Below are positions 56,246 through 64,000 of a DNA stretch of 64,000 nt, one piece after another. The notes below the pieces were generated by a model. The model saw nothing but the letters and a program-made list of their open reading frames with translations. It searched no databases and was not told where the DNA came from. How positions within the stretch are numbered: the stretch's first letter is position 1; every line of letters begins with the position of its first letter. A program made the position numbers and the translations under genes. This DNA comes from Aerococcus urinaehominis (GTDB lineage Bacteria; Bacillota; Bacilli; Lactobacillales; Aerococcaceae), in assembly GCF_001543245.1 (NCBI RefSeq), contig NZ_CP014163.1:1222387-1286386 (forward strand), given 5' to 3'.

Positions 56246-56254
56246 GGGGGACCT

Positions 56255-57145
56255 ATGAAGAAAAAATACATTGCAACACCAACAAGGACAGGGGAATTAT
56301 TAGCTAAATATGGGCTTTCAGCCAAAAAAAGTTTGGGGCAGAACTTTCTAATGGAGCCACAAATATTAGATCATATGGTAGCGGTGGCAGATATTGATAA
56401 GACTACTAATGTTATCGAAGTAGGCCCAGGAATCGGCGCCTTAACTGAATTCTTAGCCCTAGCTGCTAACCAGGTGTTAGCCTTTGAGATAGACCAACGC
56501 TTGCTACCAGTTTTGGCTGAATCCTTGGCTGACTATGATAATGTTGAGGTGGTGAATGCAGATATCCTAAAGGTTAACTTGCTTGAAACTGTAACTGATA
56601 GATTTGAAGCCCAGTCTCCCTTGGCAGTGGTGGCTAACCTGCCTTATTACATCACCACACCAATTATCTTTCACTTGCTAGATTCTGGTGTGAAAATTGA
56701 TACTTTTGCCTTAATGATGCAAAAAGAAGTGGCAGAACGTCTCACTGCTAGTCCTGGGAGCAAGGCTTATGGCTCTCTGTCTATAGCGATTCAGTATTAT
56801 TGTCAGGCCGAAATAGCCTTTGTTGTGCCACCAACTGTCTTTAAGCCTCAACCTCGGGTAGATTCAGCAGTTTTAGTGCTCAGAGCCTTAGACCAACCTC
56901 GGGTTCAGGTTGCAAATCCTGATTACTTCTTTAGCCTTGTTCGGACAACCTTTACCCAACGTCGTAAAACACTTTATAATAACCTGCGGCAAGCTTTCGG
57001 TAAGGACGAAGACCAGCAAAATCGTCTAAAAGTTGCTTTGGACCAGGCCGGGATTGCTGCCAGTGAACGTGCTGAAAACCTAGCCATTGAAGACTTTGCA
57101 CGTTTAGCTGAAACTTGCTTAGACCAGGGCCTATCTTTTTGCTAA
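56255..57145 (+). CDS. rsmA: 16S rRNA dimethyladenosine transferase RsmA (KsgA)
   Basis: Dimethylates two adjacent adenines near the 3' end of 16S rRNA during 30S maturation, using SAM. The 296-residue enzyme has the SAM motif VIEVGPGIGALTEFL (about 53-67), the catalytic NLPYYITTPII motif (about 128) and the C-terminal helical domain. Starts nine bases after rnmV. Length normal. Mutants in homologues resist kasugamycin. Confidence 0.96.
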   Translation: MKKKYIATPTRTGELLAKYGLSAKKSLGQNFLMEPQILDHMVAVADIDKTTNVIEVGPGIGALTEFLALAANQVLAFEIDQRLLPVLAESLADYDNVEVVNADILKVNLLETVTDRFEAQSPLAVVANLPYYITTPIIFHLLDSGVKIDTFALMMQKEVAERLTASPGSKAYGSLSIAIQYYCQAEIAFVVPPTVFKPQPRVDSAVLVLRALDQPRVQVANPDYFFSLVRTTFTQRRKTLYNNLRQAFGKDEDQQNRLKVALDQAGIAASERAENLAIEDFARLAETCLDQGLSFC

Positions 57146-57187
57146 AAGTGCCAGCGGGTAGTTGACAAATACTGCCAAATTTGTTAG

Positions 57188-57216
57188 TTGAATTAAATGC
57201 AAAAGTGTGCTATTAT
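57188..57216 (+). promoter_or_regulatory. Promoter of veg
   Basis: TTGAAT (57188-57193), 17-base spacer ending TGC, TATTAT (57211-57216): an extended -10 promoter. Confidence 0.65.
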
Positions 57217-57238
57217 GTTATAATAGGAAGGTGAGCGC

Positions 57239-57478
57239 ATGCCAACTAATATAGCTGACATTAAGCAAGAGCTTGATCAAAATATTGGACGTCCTATCTG
57301 TGTGACCCAGCAGGCTGGTCGTAAACGTATAATCAAACGGAACGGCGTCTTAAGTGATACTTTTCCCTCTGTTTTCGTGGTCGAACTAGACCAGGAAGAG
57401 AATAAATTTGAGCGCGTTTGCTACTCATATACTGATCTTTTAACTGAGTCAGTTGAAATTGAGTTTACAGGAAGCTAA
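57239..57478 (+). CDS. veg: Veg family protein
   Basis: A 79-residue protein of the Veg family (DUF1021) located between rsmA and ispE as in most Firmicutes. Recognised from IADIKQELDQNIGRPICVTQQAGRKR and GVLSDTFPSVFVVELDQ; an SH3-like small beta barrel is expected. In B. subtilis Veg is strongly expressed and promotes biofilm formation. It has its own promoter and terminator here. Confidence 0.93.
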   Translation: MPTNIADIKQELDQNIGRPICVTQQAGRKRIIKRNGVLSDTFPSVFVVELDQEENKFERVCYSYTDLLTESVEIEFTGS

Positions 57479-57502
57479 TTCACACACAAATTTAATCAAA
57501 AA

Positions 57503-57528
57503 GGCCCGGCGTTGCCGGGTTTTTTTGT
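57503..57528 (+). terminator. Terminator of veg
   Basis: CCCGGC-GTT-GCCGGG hairpin with A5 before and T7 after. Confidence 0.85.
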
Positions 57529-57596
57529 TGGATATAATCTTTTGTAAAGGTAAAGGGACCATGATAAAATATATAAAAAATGTAAGGAGGCTAAAA

Positions 57597-58472
57597 TTGG
57601 AAACTTACGAGATTGCACCTGCTAAAATCAATCTAGCCCAAGATATCCTATTTAAGCGTCCTGATGGTTACCATGAGATTGATATGGTCATGGCCTCGGT
57701 GGATCTATCTGATTATTTGACCTTTAAGTGTCGCAGTGATCAAGAAATAAGGGTGACGACTAGCCAAGCCTTTTTGCCTAATGATAAGCGTAATCATGCC
57801 TACCAAGCAGCCCGTCTTTTACAAGTTAATTATCAGGTTGCTAAGGGGGTGGATATCGGGATAAAAAAACGCATTCCGGTTGCTGCTGGTCTGGGTGGCG
57901 GATCGACTAACGCTGCAGCTGTTTTAAGGGCACTTAATCGCTTGTGGCACCTTCATCTTAGCCAGGAAGAATTAGTAAAATTAGCTAGTCAATTGGGATC
58001 AGACGTGCCTTACTCTCTCGTAGGGGGTGTGGCTAGAGTTCAAGGGATGGGAGAAATTATAAAACCACTTAGCAAGCTGCCTGTGTCCTGGGTGATAATT
58101 GCTAAGCCACCAATATCTGTCTCAACTCGGAAAATTTTTAATCAAGTCGATATGCAGGAATTTTTAAAGCAGCCTAATGCTAGCCAGGTAGCAGCAGCAA
58201 TTGAGGCTCAAGATTATCAAGCCTTAATGGCAGCAACTGGTAATTCTTTAGAGCAAGTGACCTTTGCCCGGTATCCGTGGTTGGCTGAACTTAAGGCCAA
58301 GATGGAAAAATTTGGCGCCCAGGGAGTCACCATGTCTGGGTCCGGTCCTTCGATTATCGGCTTTACCCAGCACCAGCAGCGCGGTCAGCGCATATTTAAT
58401 GGCCTCAAGGGTTTTTGCGAAGAGGTCTATCTAGTAAGGGTGCTCAATCGTCCTCAAGATTTGAGACCATAG
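57597..58472 (+). CDS. ispE: 4-diphosphocytidyl-2-C-methyl-D-erythritol kinase (IspE) or homologue
   Basis: GHMP kinase. TTG start at 57597, six bases after AAGGAGG, gives 291 residues beginning METYEIAPAKINL; the frame is open upstream through the veg terminator and should not be included. ATP loop PVAAGLGGGSTNAAA (about 95-109) and C-terminal TMSGSGPSIIGF (about 245) are intact. IspE phosphorylates CDP-ME in the MEP isoprenoid pathway. Many Lactobacillales use the mevalonate pathway yet keep this gene between veg and purR, so its actual role here is uncertain; no other MEP gene is in view. Confidence 0.88.
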   Translation: METYEIAPAKINLAQDILFKRPDGYHEIDMVMASVDLSDYLTFKCRSDQEIRVTTSQAFLPNDKRNHAYQAARLLQVNYQVAKGVDIGIKKRIPVAAGLGGGSTNAAAVLRALNRLWHLHLSQEELVKLASQLGSDVPYSLVGGVARVQGMGEIIKPLSKLPVSWVIIAKPPISVSTRKIFNQVDMQEFLKQPNASQVAAAIEAQDYQALMAATGNSLEQVTFARYPWLAELKAKMEKFGAQGVTMSGSGPSIIGFTQHQQRGQRIFNGLKGFCEEVYLVRVLNRPQDLRP

Positions 58473-58484
58473 CGTGCTAGAATT

Positions 58485-58507
58485 AAAGAGACCAAGGTCT
58501 CTTTTTT
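58485..58507 (+). terminator. Terminator of ispE
   Basis: AAAGAGACC-AA-GGTCTCTTT hairpin with T-tail, though the two-base loop is tight. Confidence 0.7.
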
Positions 58508-58561
58508 ATTTAGGAATACTTTACTAGTGTATAGGTCTGCTTTATGATATCTTTTTCTAGT

Positions 58562-58583
58562 TATAATCGTAATTTTTACGATT
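58562..58583. promoter_or_regulatory. Zur box overlapping the -10 of the zinc ABC operon
   Basis: AATCGTAA-TTT-TTACGATT (58565-58583) is a perfect 8+8 palindrome fitting the Zur consensus TCGTAATNATTACGA, and it overlaps TATAAT at 58562-58567. Repression by zinc-loaded Zur is inferred. It is not the AdcR-type TTAACYRGTTAA motif of streptococci. Confidence 0.8.
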
Positions 58584-58613
58584 TAATTTCGAATGTAGAA
58601 AGGATGGTGGCTA

Positions 58614-59309
58614 ATGGATTATATTAAAGTTGATAAATTAGGATTTTCTTGGGATGATGAACCCGTATTAAATAATATTAGTTTTCGAGTAGCTCAAGGA
58701 GAATTTGTTATCCTGACGGGTGAAAATGGTGCAGCCAAGTCCACGTTATTGCGTAATATTTTAGGCCTACTGCAACCAGAAAGGGGCCAGGTTTGGATTA
58801 GTCCAGTTAATAGTCAGGGAGAAAAGATGCAAATTGGTTATGTACCACAATCAATTGCTTCATTTAATTCTGGCTTTCCGAGTCGGGTGTTGGAATTTGT
58901 GGAATCCGGCCGTTTTCAGCAGGGGCGTTGGTTTAAGCAGTTAGATACTGTGGACCATGAACATGTAGAACGGGCGCTTAAATCGGTTGGTATGTGGGAC
59001 CTTCGTTATAAAAAAATTGGCGAGCTTTCAGGGGGACAAAAACAGCGAATTTGCCTAGCTAGGGTTTTTGCGACCGATCCCGATCTCTTTATCCTTGATG
59101 AGCCAACGACAGGTATGGATAAGTCCTCACGTAGCCAGTTTTATGATTTACTTAAACACAATACCCGTGTTCATGGCAAGGCTGTTTTAATGGTTACTCA
59201 TGAGGATAATATGCTAAAAGATTTCTATGACAAACAAATTCACTTAGTTAGAGAGGAGGCCTCACCGTGGCGATGCTTCAGTATGAGTTCATGCAAAGAG
59301 CCCTCATAG
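58614..59309 (+). CDS. adcC: Zinc ABC transporter ATP-binding protein
   Basis: A 231-residue ABC ATPase. Walker A reads GENGAAKST (residues 36-44), with Ala in place of the usual Gly before Lys-Ser, a variant also seen in streptococcal AdcC; signature LSGGQKQR (about 139), Walker B LFILDEPTTGMD (about 158) and H-loop TH. The variant, the downstream permease and the upstream Zur box indicate zinc uptake. The last ~20 residues, overlapping the next gene, are unusual (SPWRCFSMSSCKEPS). No binding-protein gene is adjacent. Confidence 0.9.
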   Translation: MDYIKVDKLGFSWDDEPVLNNISFRVAQGEFVILTGENGAAKSTLLRNILGLLQPERGQVWISPVNSQGEKMQIGYVPQSIASFNSGFPSRVLEFVESGRFQQGRWFKQLDTVDHEHVERALKSVGMWDLRYKKIGELSGGQKQRICLARVFATDPDLFILDEPTTGMDKSSRSQFYDLLKHNTRVHGKAVLMVTHEDNMLKDFYDKQIHLVREEASPWRCFSMSSCKEPS

Positions 59310-60067
59310 CTTCTGCAGCTATTGCAGTTTTTTCTCCTGTTTTGGGTTTATTTTTAATTCTAAGACGTCAGTCCTTAATGGCTGATACCCTATCTCATAT
59401 TTCATTGGCGGGGGTTGCTTGTGGCTACCTGCTCGGAATTGATCCGACCATAGCGACCATCGTTTTCGTCGGTTTGGCGGCATTATTACTAGAGTACCTG
59501 CGGCAAGTTTACGCTAATTATTCAGATATTTCAGTTGCTATATTGATGTCAGGTGGGATGGCAGTGGCCTTATTATTGCTGTCACGTGTAGAATCAGCAG
59601 CATCTATAGATGCCTATTTATTCGGATCTATTGTTACCATCTCATGGTTCCAGGTGATACTCCTAGTTATTTTAGCTTTGCTGCTAATTACAGCTTATAT
59701 CATTTTTCGCAAGCCATTCTATGTTTTAACATTTGATGAAGATACTGCCCATACAGCTGGCTTACCAACGCGCTTGATGTCAACTCTCTTTTCGATTGTG
59801 ACCGGTGTGGCTATTTCTGTAGTGATGCCAATTGCCGGGTCTTTATTAGTATCTGCTATTATGATTATGCCAACAGCCATTGCTATGAGAAGTCTGAAGA
59901 GCTTTAATACTGTTATCTTGGCTGCCATCGCAATTGGGCTGGTGGGTATGGTAGGGGGGCTAGTTACCTCTTACTATTTTGACACACCACCAGGAGCTAC
60001 CATAACTTGTGTCTTTTTAAGTATTTTTATCTTACAGACTATTTTACTACGGATTAAGGGCCGCTAG
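59267..60067 (+). CDS. adcB: Zinc ABC transporter permease
   Basis: A 266-residue integral membrane protein of the ABC-3 (ZnuB/AdcB/MtsC) family, with about eight helices and the family segments GLFLILRRQSLMADTLSHISLAGVA and AIMIMPTAIAMRSLKSF. GTG start at 59267, seven bases after GAGGAGG, overlaps the ATPase gene by 43 bases, so the pair is translationally coupled. Metal is probably zinc, from the Zur box. The solute-binding protein must be encoded elsewhere. Confidence 0.9.
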   Translation: MAMLQYEFMQRALIASAAIAVFSPVLGLFLILRRQSLMADTLSHISLAGVACGYLLGIDPTIATIVFVGLAALLLEYLRQVYANYSDISVAILMSGGMAVALLLLSRVESAASIDAYLFGSIVTISWFQVILLVILALLLITAYIIFRKPFYVLTFDEDTAHTAGLPTRLMSTLFSIVTGVAISVVMPIAGSLLVSAIMIMPTAIAMRSLKSFNTVILAAIAIGLVGMVGGLVTSYYFDTPPGATITCVFLSIFILQTILLRIKGR

Positions 60068-60153
60068 AGTAGGATAAATGTTGGTATCTTATGCTTTTAT
60101 TGATTAAAAATAACTTGTATAATAAGGTGATATTAAAATAGGAAAGTGATTAC

Positions 60154-60972
60154 ATGACTAAGATTAAACGTAGCCACCGTCTAGTGGATATTACCCAATA
60201 CTTACTCAGTCACCCCCATCAACTGATTTCGATGACTTATTTTGTTGATCGCTTTAATACGGCTAAATCTTCTATTTCTGAAGATGTTGCTATTGTTAAA
60301 GACCAATTGCAAGCTGCTGGTGTTGGTATTGTTGAAACTGTGTCGGGGGTAACTGGTGGTGTTCGCTTTATACCATATTTAGCTAAAGACCAAGCTAAGT
60401 CAGAGGTCTTGACTATAATCGATCAATTAAAGACAGGTGACCGTATTTTGCCGGGGGGTTATTTTTACCTCACTGATATTTTGAGTCATCCCAAATACTT
60501 GCAGACAATTGGTCGTGTGCTGGCAACTAAATATGCCCATTCTGGTGCGACTGCTATTTTGACGGCTGCAACTAAGGGAGTTCCCCTAGCTCAAGTTGTT
60601 TCTATGTATCTAGGGATCCCCTATGTGATGGCGCGACGTGACTCTAAGGTTACTGAAGGACCAACTGTTTCTGTCAATTATGTGGCTAGAACCAATGGGC
60701 GCGTAGAGAAATTAGAGGTTACCCGGTCTAGTCTAGCAGAAGACTCTAAGGTCATTTTAATTGATGATTTTTTAAATTCAGGTGGTACTATCCATGGCAT
60801 GCTTGGTATTCTAAAGGAATTTAATAGTCAATGTGTCGGTGTTGCTGTGCTTTGTGAAAGTTATCGACGTGAAGCAGACCTGTCTTTTGAGTTCGATTCT
60901 TTGATAAAATTGGGTCAGCCCAATACAGAAACAGGCGAATTATCCTTAGAATTTGGTTCTATATTCGATTAA
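60154..60972 (+). CDS. purR: Purine operon repressor PurR
   Basis: A 272-residue regulator with an N-terminal winged helix (about 1-74, SHRLVDITQYLLSHPHQLIS) and a C-terminal phosphoribosyltransferase-like domain with the PRPP-binding VILIDDFLNSGGT (about 205-217). In Firmicutes PurR senses PRPP and controls purine genes at PurBox sites. Position after ispE (with the zinc pair between) is near canonical. Terminator follows. Confidence 0.95.
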   Translation: MTKIKRSHRLVDITQYLLSHPHQLISMTYFVDRFNTAKSSISEDVAIVKDQLQAAGVGIVETVSGVTGGVRFIPYLAKDQAKSEVLTIIDQLKTGDRILPGGYFYLTDILSHPKYLQTIGRVLATKYAHSGATAILTAATKGVPLAQVVSMYLGIPYVMARRDSKVTEGPTVSVNYVARTNGRVEKLEVTRSSLAEDSKVILIDDFLNSGGTIHGMLGILKEFNSQCVGVAVLCESYRREADLSFEFDSLIKLGQPNTETGELSLEFGSIFD

Positions 60973-60994
60973 AAGCGCTACGGCGCTTTTTTTG
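60971..60994 (+). terminator. Terminator of purR
   Basis: AAAGCGC-TACG-GCGCTTT hairpin with a stable tetraloop and T7 tail. Confidence 0.85.
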
Positions 60995-61077
60995 TTCATA
61001 AAGCTCGTCAGTCTGGCAACAACTATAGGTTAGTATGCTATAATGTTAAAAATTATATTCATGAAAGGAGGACAGAC

Positions 61078-62361
61078 ATGGTCTGGTACATGTTACTAAT
61101 GGTAATGAGTGTCTTTATGGGTTCAGAAATCATGGCGGTTAGCTTGCCGTTTGGTCAAATAACGATTTATCGGATACTCGTATTGGGCTTACTACCGCTA
61201 CTGATATTAGCCATCGGGCGTCAGGACCAGAAGCTGACGATTGACCGACAGTCCTATGCTAATTTTTCAGTGGGCGTCTATATTATTTGGCTACTTGTAG
61301 GCCTGGTGTCGGTCATTTGGGCTGTGCAAGTGACGGCTTGGATTAAGGGTATTTTTCTTTTGACCCTTGGTGTTTTGGCAATTGTTGGTCTTTATACCTG
61401 GGTTAACAAGTTTTTTGATTGGCAGCTCATCTTTAAAGGTGCTTGGCTAATGATGACCTTATTGACTCTCTGGGGTCTGACAGAGATAGTAACCAATACT
61501 TATCTCTTCGCCGACCTAGCGACCTTGGATAAATATCGTACTTTTGCTAGCCAGCCTTGGACCAGGATTCCCATTACACATTTTACGAATCAAAATGACT
61601 TTGCCACGATGCAGTTGGCGTATTTAGCCAGTAACGGTGTCATCTATCATTTGACAAGAACTCGGGGTATCAAAATAGTGACAGTCCTCATGACGGCGTT
61701 ATCATTGTTTTTAATTTTTCAAAGTGGGTCACGAATGAGCCTTTTGATGGGACTGGCTTATTTCCTGATTTTGATTTTACTCCAATTCAAGTGGGACTTT
61801 AAGAAGCACCACTATATCTTGGCTGTTCTAGGCCTCTTAGTCTTAGTGAGCGCAGTCTGGCTATTGGTGCCTAGCATCAGGTCTAGCTTATCATCCCTTT
61901 ACTATACAGGCCAACCTGGCCGTATTTACGGGGATACGGCCCGGGTCAATATGTGGCGTAATGGCTTGATTTTTTTGGGCCAGACCCTAGGCTTTGGAGT
62001 GGGCGCTGGCAACCTACCATTTTGGTTGGAACACTATGCGCCCTTGCCGATCAATAAAATATATAATATTCATAACTGGTGGTTAGAGATATTAGTGGGT
62101 TACGGATGGTTAGTATTTGCCTTGTATCTGGTTATGTATGGCTTGGTTCTCTACCGGCTTAACCAGGTCCGTCACCGCCAAAATAGCAGTAAGCGTCAGG
62201 TAACTAATGCCCTAATGACTTTTATGATTATTTTTATTCCGGCCTCAATTACGTCTGCGAACAATATGATGATTGAATGGCATTGGATATTTTTTGGCTT
62301 AATTATTTCTTATTTGCATATCATGGAGAAAGAGTATTTGATCAATAGGAGGACGAGATGA
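61078..62361 (+). CDS. O-antigen ligase/polymerase-like membrane protein (Wzy/WaaL type)
   Basis: A 427-residue polytopic membrane protein with about 11-12 helices and a large outside loop (about 270-330), the layout of Wzy polymerases and O-antigen ligases; the segment IYNIHNWWLEILVGYGWLVF (about 323-342), with a conserved His before the late helices, is typical. It probably joins or polymerises lipid-linked glycan repeats on the outer face of the membrane. Good AAAGGAGG site. First gene of a polysaccharide cluster; the next gene overlaps it by four bases. Confidence 0.8.
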   Translation: MVWYMLLMVMSVFMGSEIMAVSLPFGQITIYRILVLGLLPLLILAIGRQDQKLTIDRQSYANFSVGVYIIWLLVGLVSVIWAVQVTAWIKGIFLLTLGVLAIVGLYTWVNKFFDWQLIFKGAWLMMTLLTLWGLTEIVTNTYLFADLATLDKYRTFASQPWTRIPITHFTNQNDFATMQLAYLASNGVIYHLTRTRGIKIVTVLMTALSLFLIFQSGSRMSLLMGLAYFLILILLQFKWDFKKHHYILAVLGLLVLVSAVWLLVPSIRSSLSSLYYTGQPGRIYGDTARVNMWRNGLIFLGQTLGFGVGAGNLPFWLEHYAPLPINKIYNIHNWWLEILVGYGWLVFALYLVMYGLVLYRLNQVRHRQNSSKRQVTNALMTFMIIFIPASITSANNMMIEWHWIFFGLIISYLHIMEKEYLINRRTR

Positions 62362-63425
62362 GTTTAGTTACCTTAATCAGCGAGCTATGGCGCTTTATCA
62401 AAGATCATTTTCTGAAAATTATTCTGGGCGCTCTGCTTGTAGCGGGACTCGCTATGACAGGTCGGCAGTTATTAATGAATCGCTTGGAGCATCAGGATGT
62501 GAGCCAGTTAGTGAATGGCCAGGAAGTAAGCCAGGATGAGGTTGAAGCAGCTAGTCAATTTTTACAAGCAGTTTTTGCTAGTCAACCGGCTGGATTTTCT
62601 TTTGTAGCCTATTCAGAAGAGAATAGTATTTTTGATAATTCCTTTATCTTTGATGAGTTCTTTAGCTCGCCAGCTGTAGTGGCCGACCTGGAAGCAGCTT
62701 CTGGCGTGCCCATCCAAAAAGCTATCGATGCTGAAAAAATAATGGGCTTGACTAAGACCAATGAATACCGGGGCGTCATTGCCGGCGTCCGCGATACCTC
62801 TTCTAATGAAATTTATATTCGGGTCTTGGTATCAGCTGATCCAAAAGAGAACCTGGCAGTTGCTCAGGCCATTAAAAATTATATTGACCAGGGGCGGGTG
62901 CCGTTTATGGAAAGCCTAAAGGTTAATTACTTAAATCCAGTAGCTATAGGGGAAGAAATTAACCTGGAGGCTTATCCAATTGTCCCAACCGAGGGGACAT
63001 TGATTGCCAGTATGCCGAGCTTAGCGGCCCTACCAATTTGGGTTTATGGGGTAGTAGGTTTTGTTTTGGGCTTATTTATAGCCACAGTTGTCTTGTTCTT
63101 GGCCCACTTATTGGGAAGAAAAATTGTCTATGCCTTCGATTATAGCTGGGATCTTGATGATAGTCAGTTTATGCTTAATCAAGCTAAGACCAGTCCAGCA
63201 GAAATTGCTGACTTAGTAACAGGCCCAGTTAATAGTCAACGACTAGTTCTAGACCAACGTACTGATTCAGCTTATACTGGCTTGACAAATCAAGTGGACC
63301 TTGATTGCCTAAATGAGGCTGTTATCATTATTCAAGCAGGTCAAACTGATAAAAATTGGTATCAAAATCAGTACAAGGCACTACAAGCTTATCCACTGGC
63401 TCTCAGAATTGTGCATTTATACTAG
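62358..63425 (+). CDS. Wzz/CpsC-like polysaccharide co-polymerase with a C-terminal cytosolic domain
   Basis: A 355-residue protein with helices at about 18-36 and 222-250 enclosing an extracellular domain rich in charged helices, and a proline-containing stretch (YPIVPTEGTL...LPIWVYG) before the second helix, as in Wzz/CpsC chain-length regulators. About 100 residues follow inside the cell; strands such as QRLVLDQRT and EAVIIIQAGQTDKNWY hint at a Rossmann-like fold resembling a degenerate tyrosine-kinase module, without a visible Walker A. Overlaps the polymerase gene (ATGA). Role in chain length or export of a glycan is inferred. Confidence 0.65.
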   Translation: MSLVTLISELWRFIKDHFLKIILGALLVAGLAMTGRQLLMNRLEHQDVSQLVNGQEVSQDEVEAASQFLQAVFASQPAGFSFVAYSEENSIFDNSFIFDEFFSSPAVVADLEAASGVPIQKAIDAEKIMGLTKTNEYRGVIAGVRDTSSNEIYIRVLVSADPKENLAVAQAIKNYIDQGRVPFMESLKVNYLNPVAIGEEINLEAYPIVPTEGTLIASMPSLAALPIWVYGVVGFVLGLFIATVVLFLAHLLGRKIVYAFDYSWDLDDSQFMLNQAKTSPAEIADLVTGPVNSQRLVLDQRTDSAYTGLTNQVDLDCLNEAVIIIQAGQTDKNWYQNQYKALQAYPLALRIVHLY

Positions 63426-63438
63426 GAGCTGATTTGTT

Positions 63439-64000
63439 ATGACAGGAGAAAATTATTTGGTGTCGATTGTCACACCTGTTTATAATGCGGCAGCCTTTAT
63501 CGGTGAGACCATTCAAAGTGTTCAAAACCAGACCTATGAAAATTGGGAACTAATCTTGGTTAATGATTGTTCACCTGATAATAGTAGAGATATTATTTTG
63601 ACCTACCAAGCCCAGGACCAACGGATAAAATTAATTGATCTGGCTGAAAATGGAGGAGCTGCCGTGGCACGCAATGCTGGCCTTGATGCAGCCCGGGGGG
63701 ATTTTATTGCCTTTATTGATAGCGATGATGTTTGGAGCCCAACCAAATTGGCTGACCAGCTAGCCTTTATGATTGCTCATAACTATGCCTTTAGTTATAC
63801 TGATTTAGCTTTAGTGGATGTGGATGGACAGATTATTAAGCCTAGTCAAAATATTCCCAAGCAATTGACCTATCATCAGTTGTTGAAAAACACTGCTATA
63901 GCTTGTTCAACAGTTATGATTGATAAGCGCGTAACCGGTTCGTTCCATATGCCACTAGTTCGCAAAGGCCAGGATACAGCAACATGGTTGATGTTAATGC
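63439..64000 (+). CDS. Family 2 glycosyltransferase, cut by the window end
   Basis: The first 187 codons are present. The GT-A domain shows VSIVTPVYNAAAFIGETIQS (about 7-26), LILVNDCSPDNSRDII, NGGAAVARNAGLDAARG and the metal-binding FIDSDDVW (about 92-99), all standard for GT2 enzymes. It transfers a sugar from a nucleotide sugar to a glycan acceptor. AGGAGCTG precedes the ATG, which lies 13 bases after the Wzz-like gene. The C terminus is outside the window. Confidence 0.9.
   Translation, partial: MTGENYLVSIVTPVYNAAAFIGETIQSVQNQTYENWELILVNDCSPDNSRDIILTYQAQDQRIKLIDLAENGGAAVARNAGLDAARGDFIAFIDSDDVWSPTKLADQLAFMIAHNYAFSYTDLALVDVDGQIIKPSQNIPKQLTYHQLLKNTAIACSTVMIDKRVTGSFHMPLVRKGQDTATWLMLM

Noticed and set aside
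57453-57596. N-terminal extension of ispE through the veg terminator
   Set aside because: It runs through an intrinsic terminator; the TTG at 57597 with AAGGAGG gives the standard N terminus (ETYEIAPAKINL).

Overview
The window comes from a low-GC Gram-positive bacterium of the order Lactobacillales. Support for this: the complete walRK-walH-walI-walJ-htrA-rlmH block, an SMK-box (SAM-III) riboswitch ahead of metK, a sucrose PTS cluster scrA/scrB/scrR, PTS glucose permease, the rnmV-rsmA-veg-ispE-purR string, strong GGAGG ribosome-binding sites and many TTG/GTG starts. The species cannot be fixed from sequence alone; an Aerococcaceae-like relative is my guess. No rRNA, tRNA or CRISPR array is seen. 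Most genes lie on the + strand.

Layout. 0-5 kb: the edge of an unknown gene, a 20-codon peptide gene with a strong promoter and an unusual array of WalR/PhoP-type half-sites, a DUF1846 gene, a MocR-type regulator that has lost its PLP lysine, and a secreted four-LysM protein. 5-9 kb: SAM-III riboswitch, metK and three co-oriented genes (ACT domain, UPF0210, thiamine-binding family), then a PepSY lipoprotein. 9-17 kb: metabolic singletons (glutathionyl-hydroquinone reductase, YaaA, glucose PTS with a cre site, EEP nuclease/phosphatase, FabV, GNAT, FAH-family). 17-28 kb: a LysM-NlpC/P60 wall hydrolase with a WalR box, then the wal operon with an inserted DUF2207 gene, and htrA. 28-31 kb: two MFS transporters and a dense DnaA-box cluster. 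31-38 kb: OsmC-like protein, rlmH, DUF1002 protein, two tiny membrane proteins, an intact ISL3-family insertion sequence with 8-bp target duplication, and a ykyA/DUF4015 pair. 38-46 kb: a degenerate alpha/beta-hydrolase, a YugP-type membrane protease, DUF975, glnA with two GlnR sites, cyclodeaminase-family gene, aminotransferase, quinone-reductase-like flavoprotein, phoU with another TGTAAA direct repeat. 46-53 kb: T-box-controlled tyrS, a frameshifted NlpC/P60 gene and the scr cluster. 53-61 kb: metG, tatD, rnmV, rsmA, veg, ispE, a Zur-box-controlled zinc ABC pair and purR. 61-64 kb: start of a polysaccharide cluster (polymerase/ligase, Wzz-like protein, GT2 glycosyltransferase cut by the window end).

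How it fits together: cell-envelope homeostasis dominates. WalRK sits here together with several likely targets or partners (LysM and NlpC/P60 proteins, HtrA, polysaccharide genes), and direct repeats of the WalR type occur upstream of the wall hydrolase, phoU and the small peptide gene. Sugar uptake is under CcpA/ScrR-type operators, nitrogen under GlnR, zinc under Zur, SAM under the riboswitch and tyrosine under the T-box. Coordinates and motif matches were read by eye; no alignment or database search was run.
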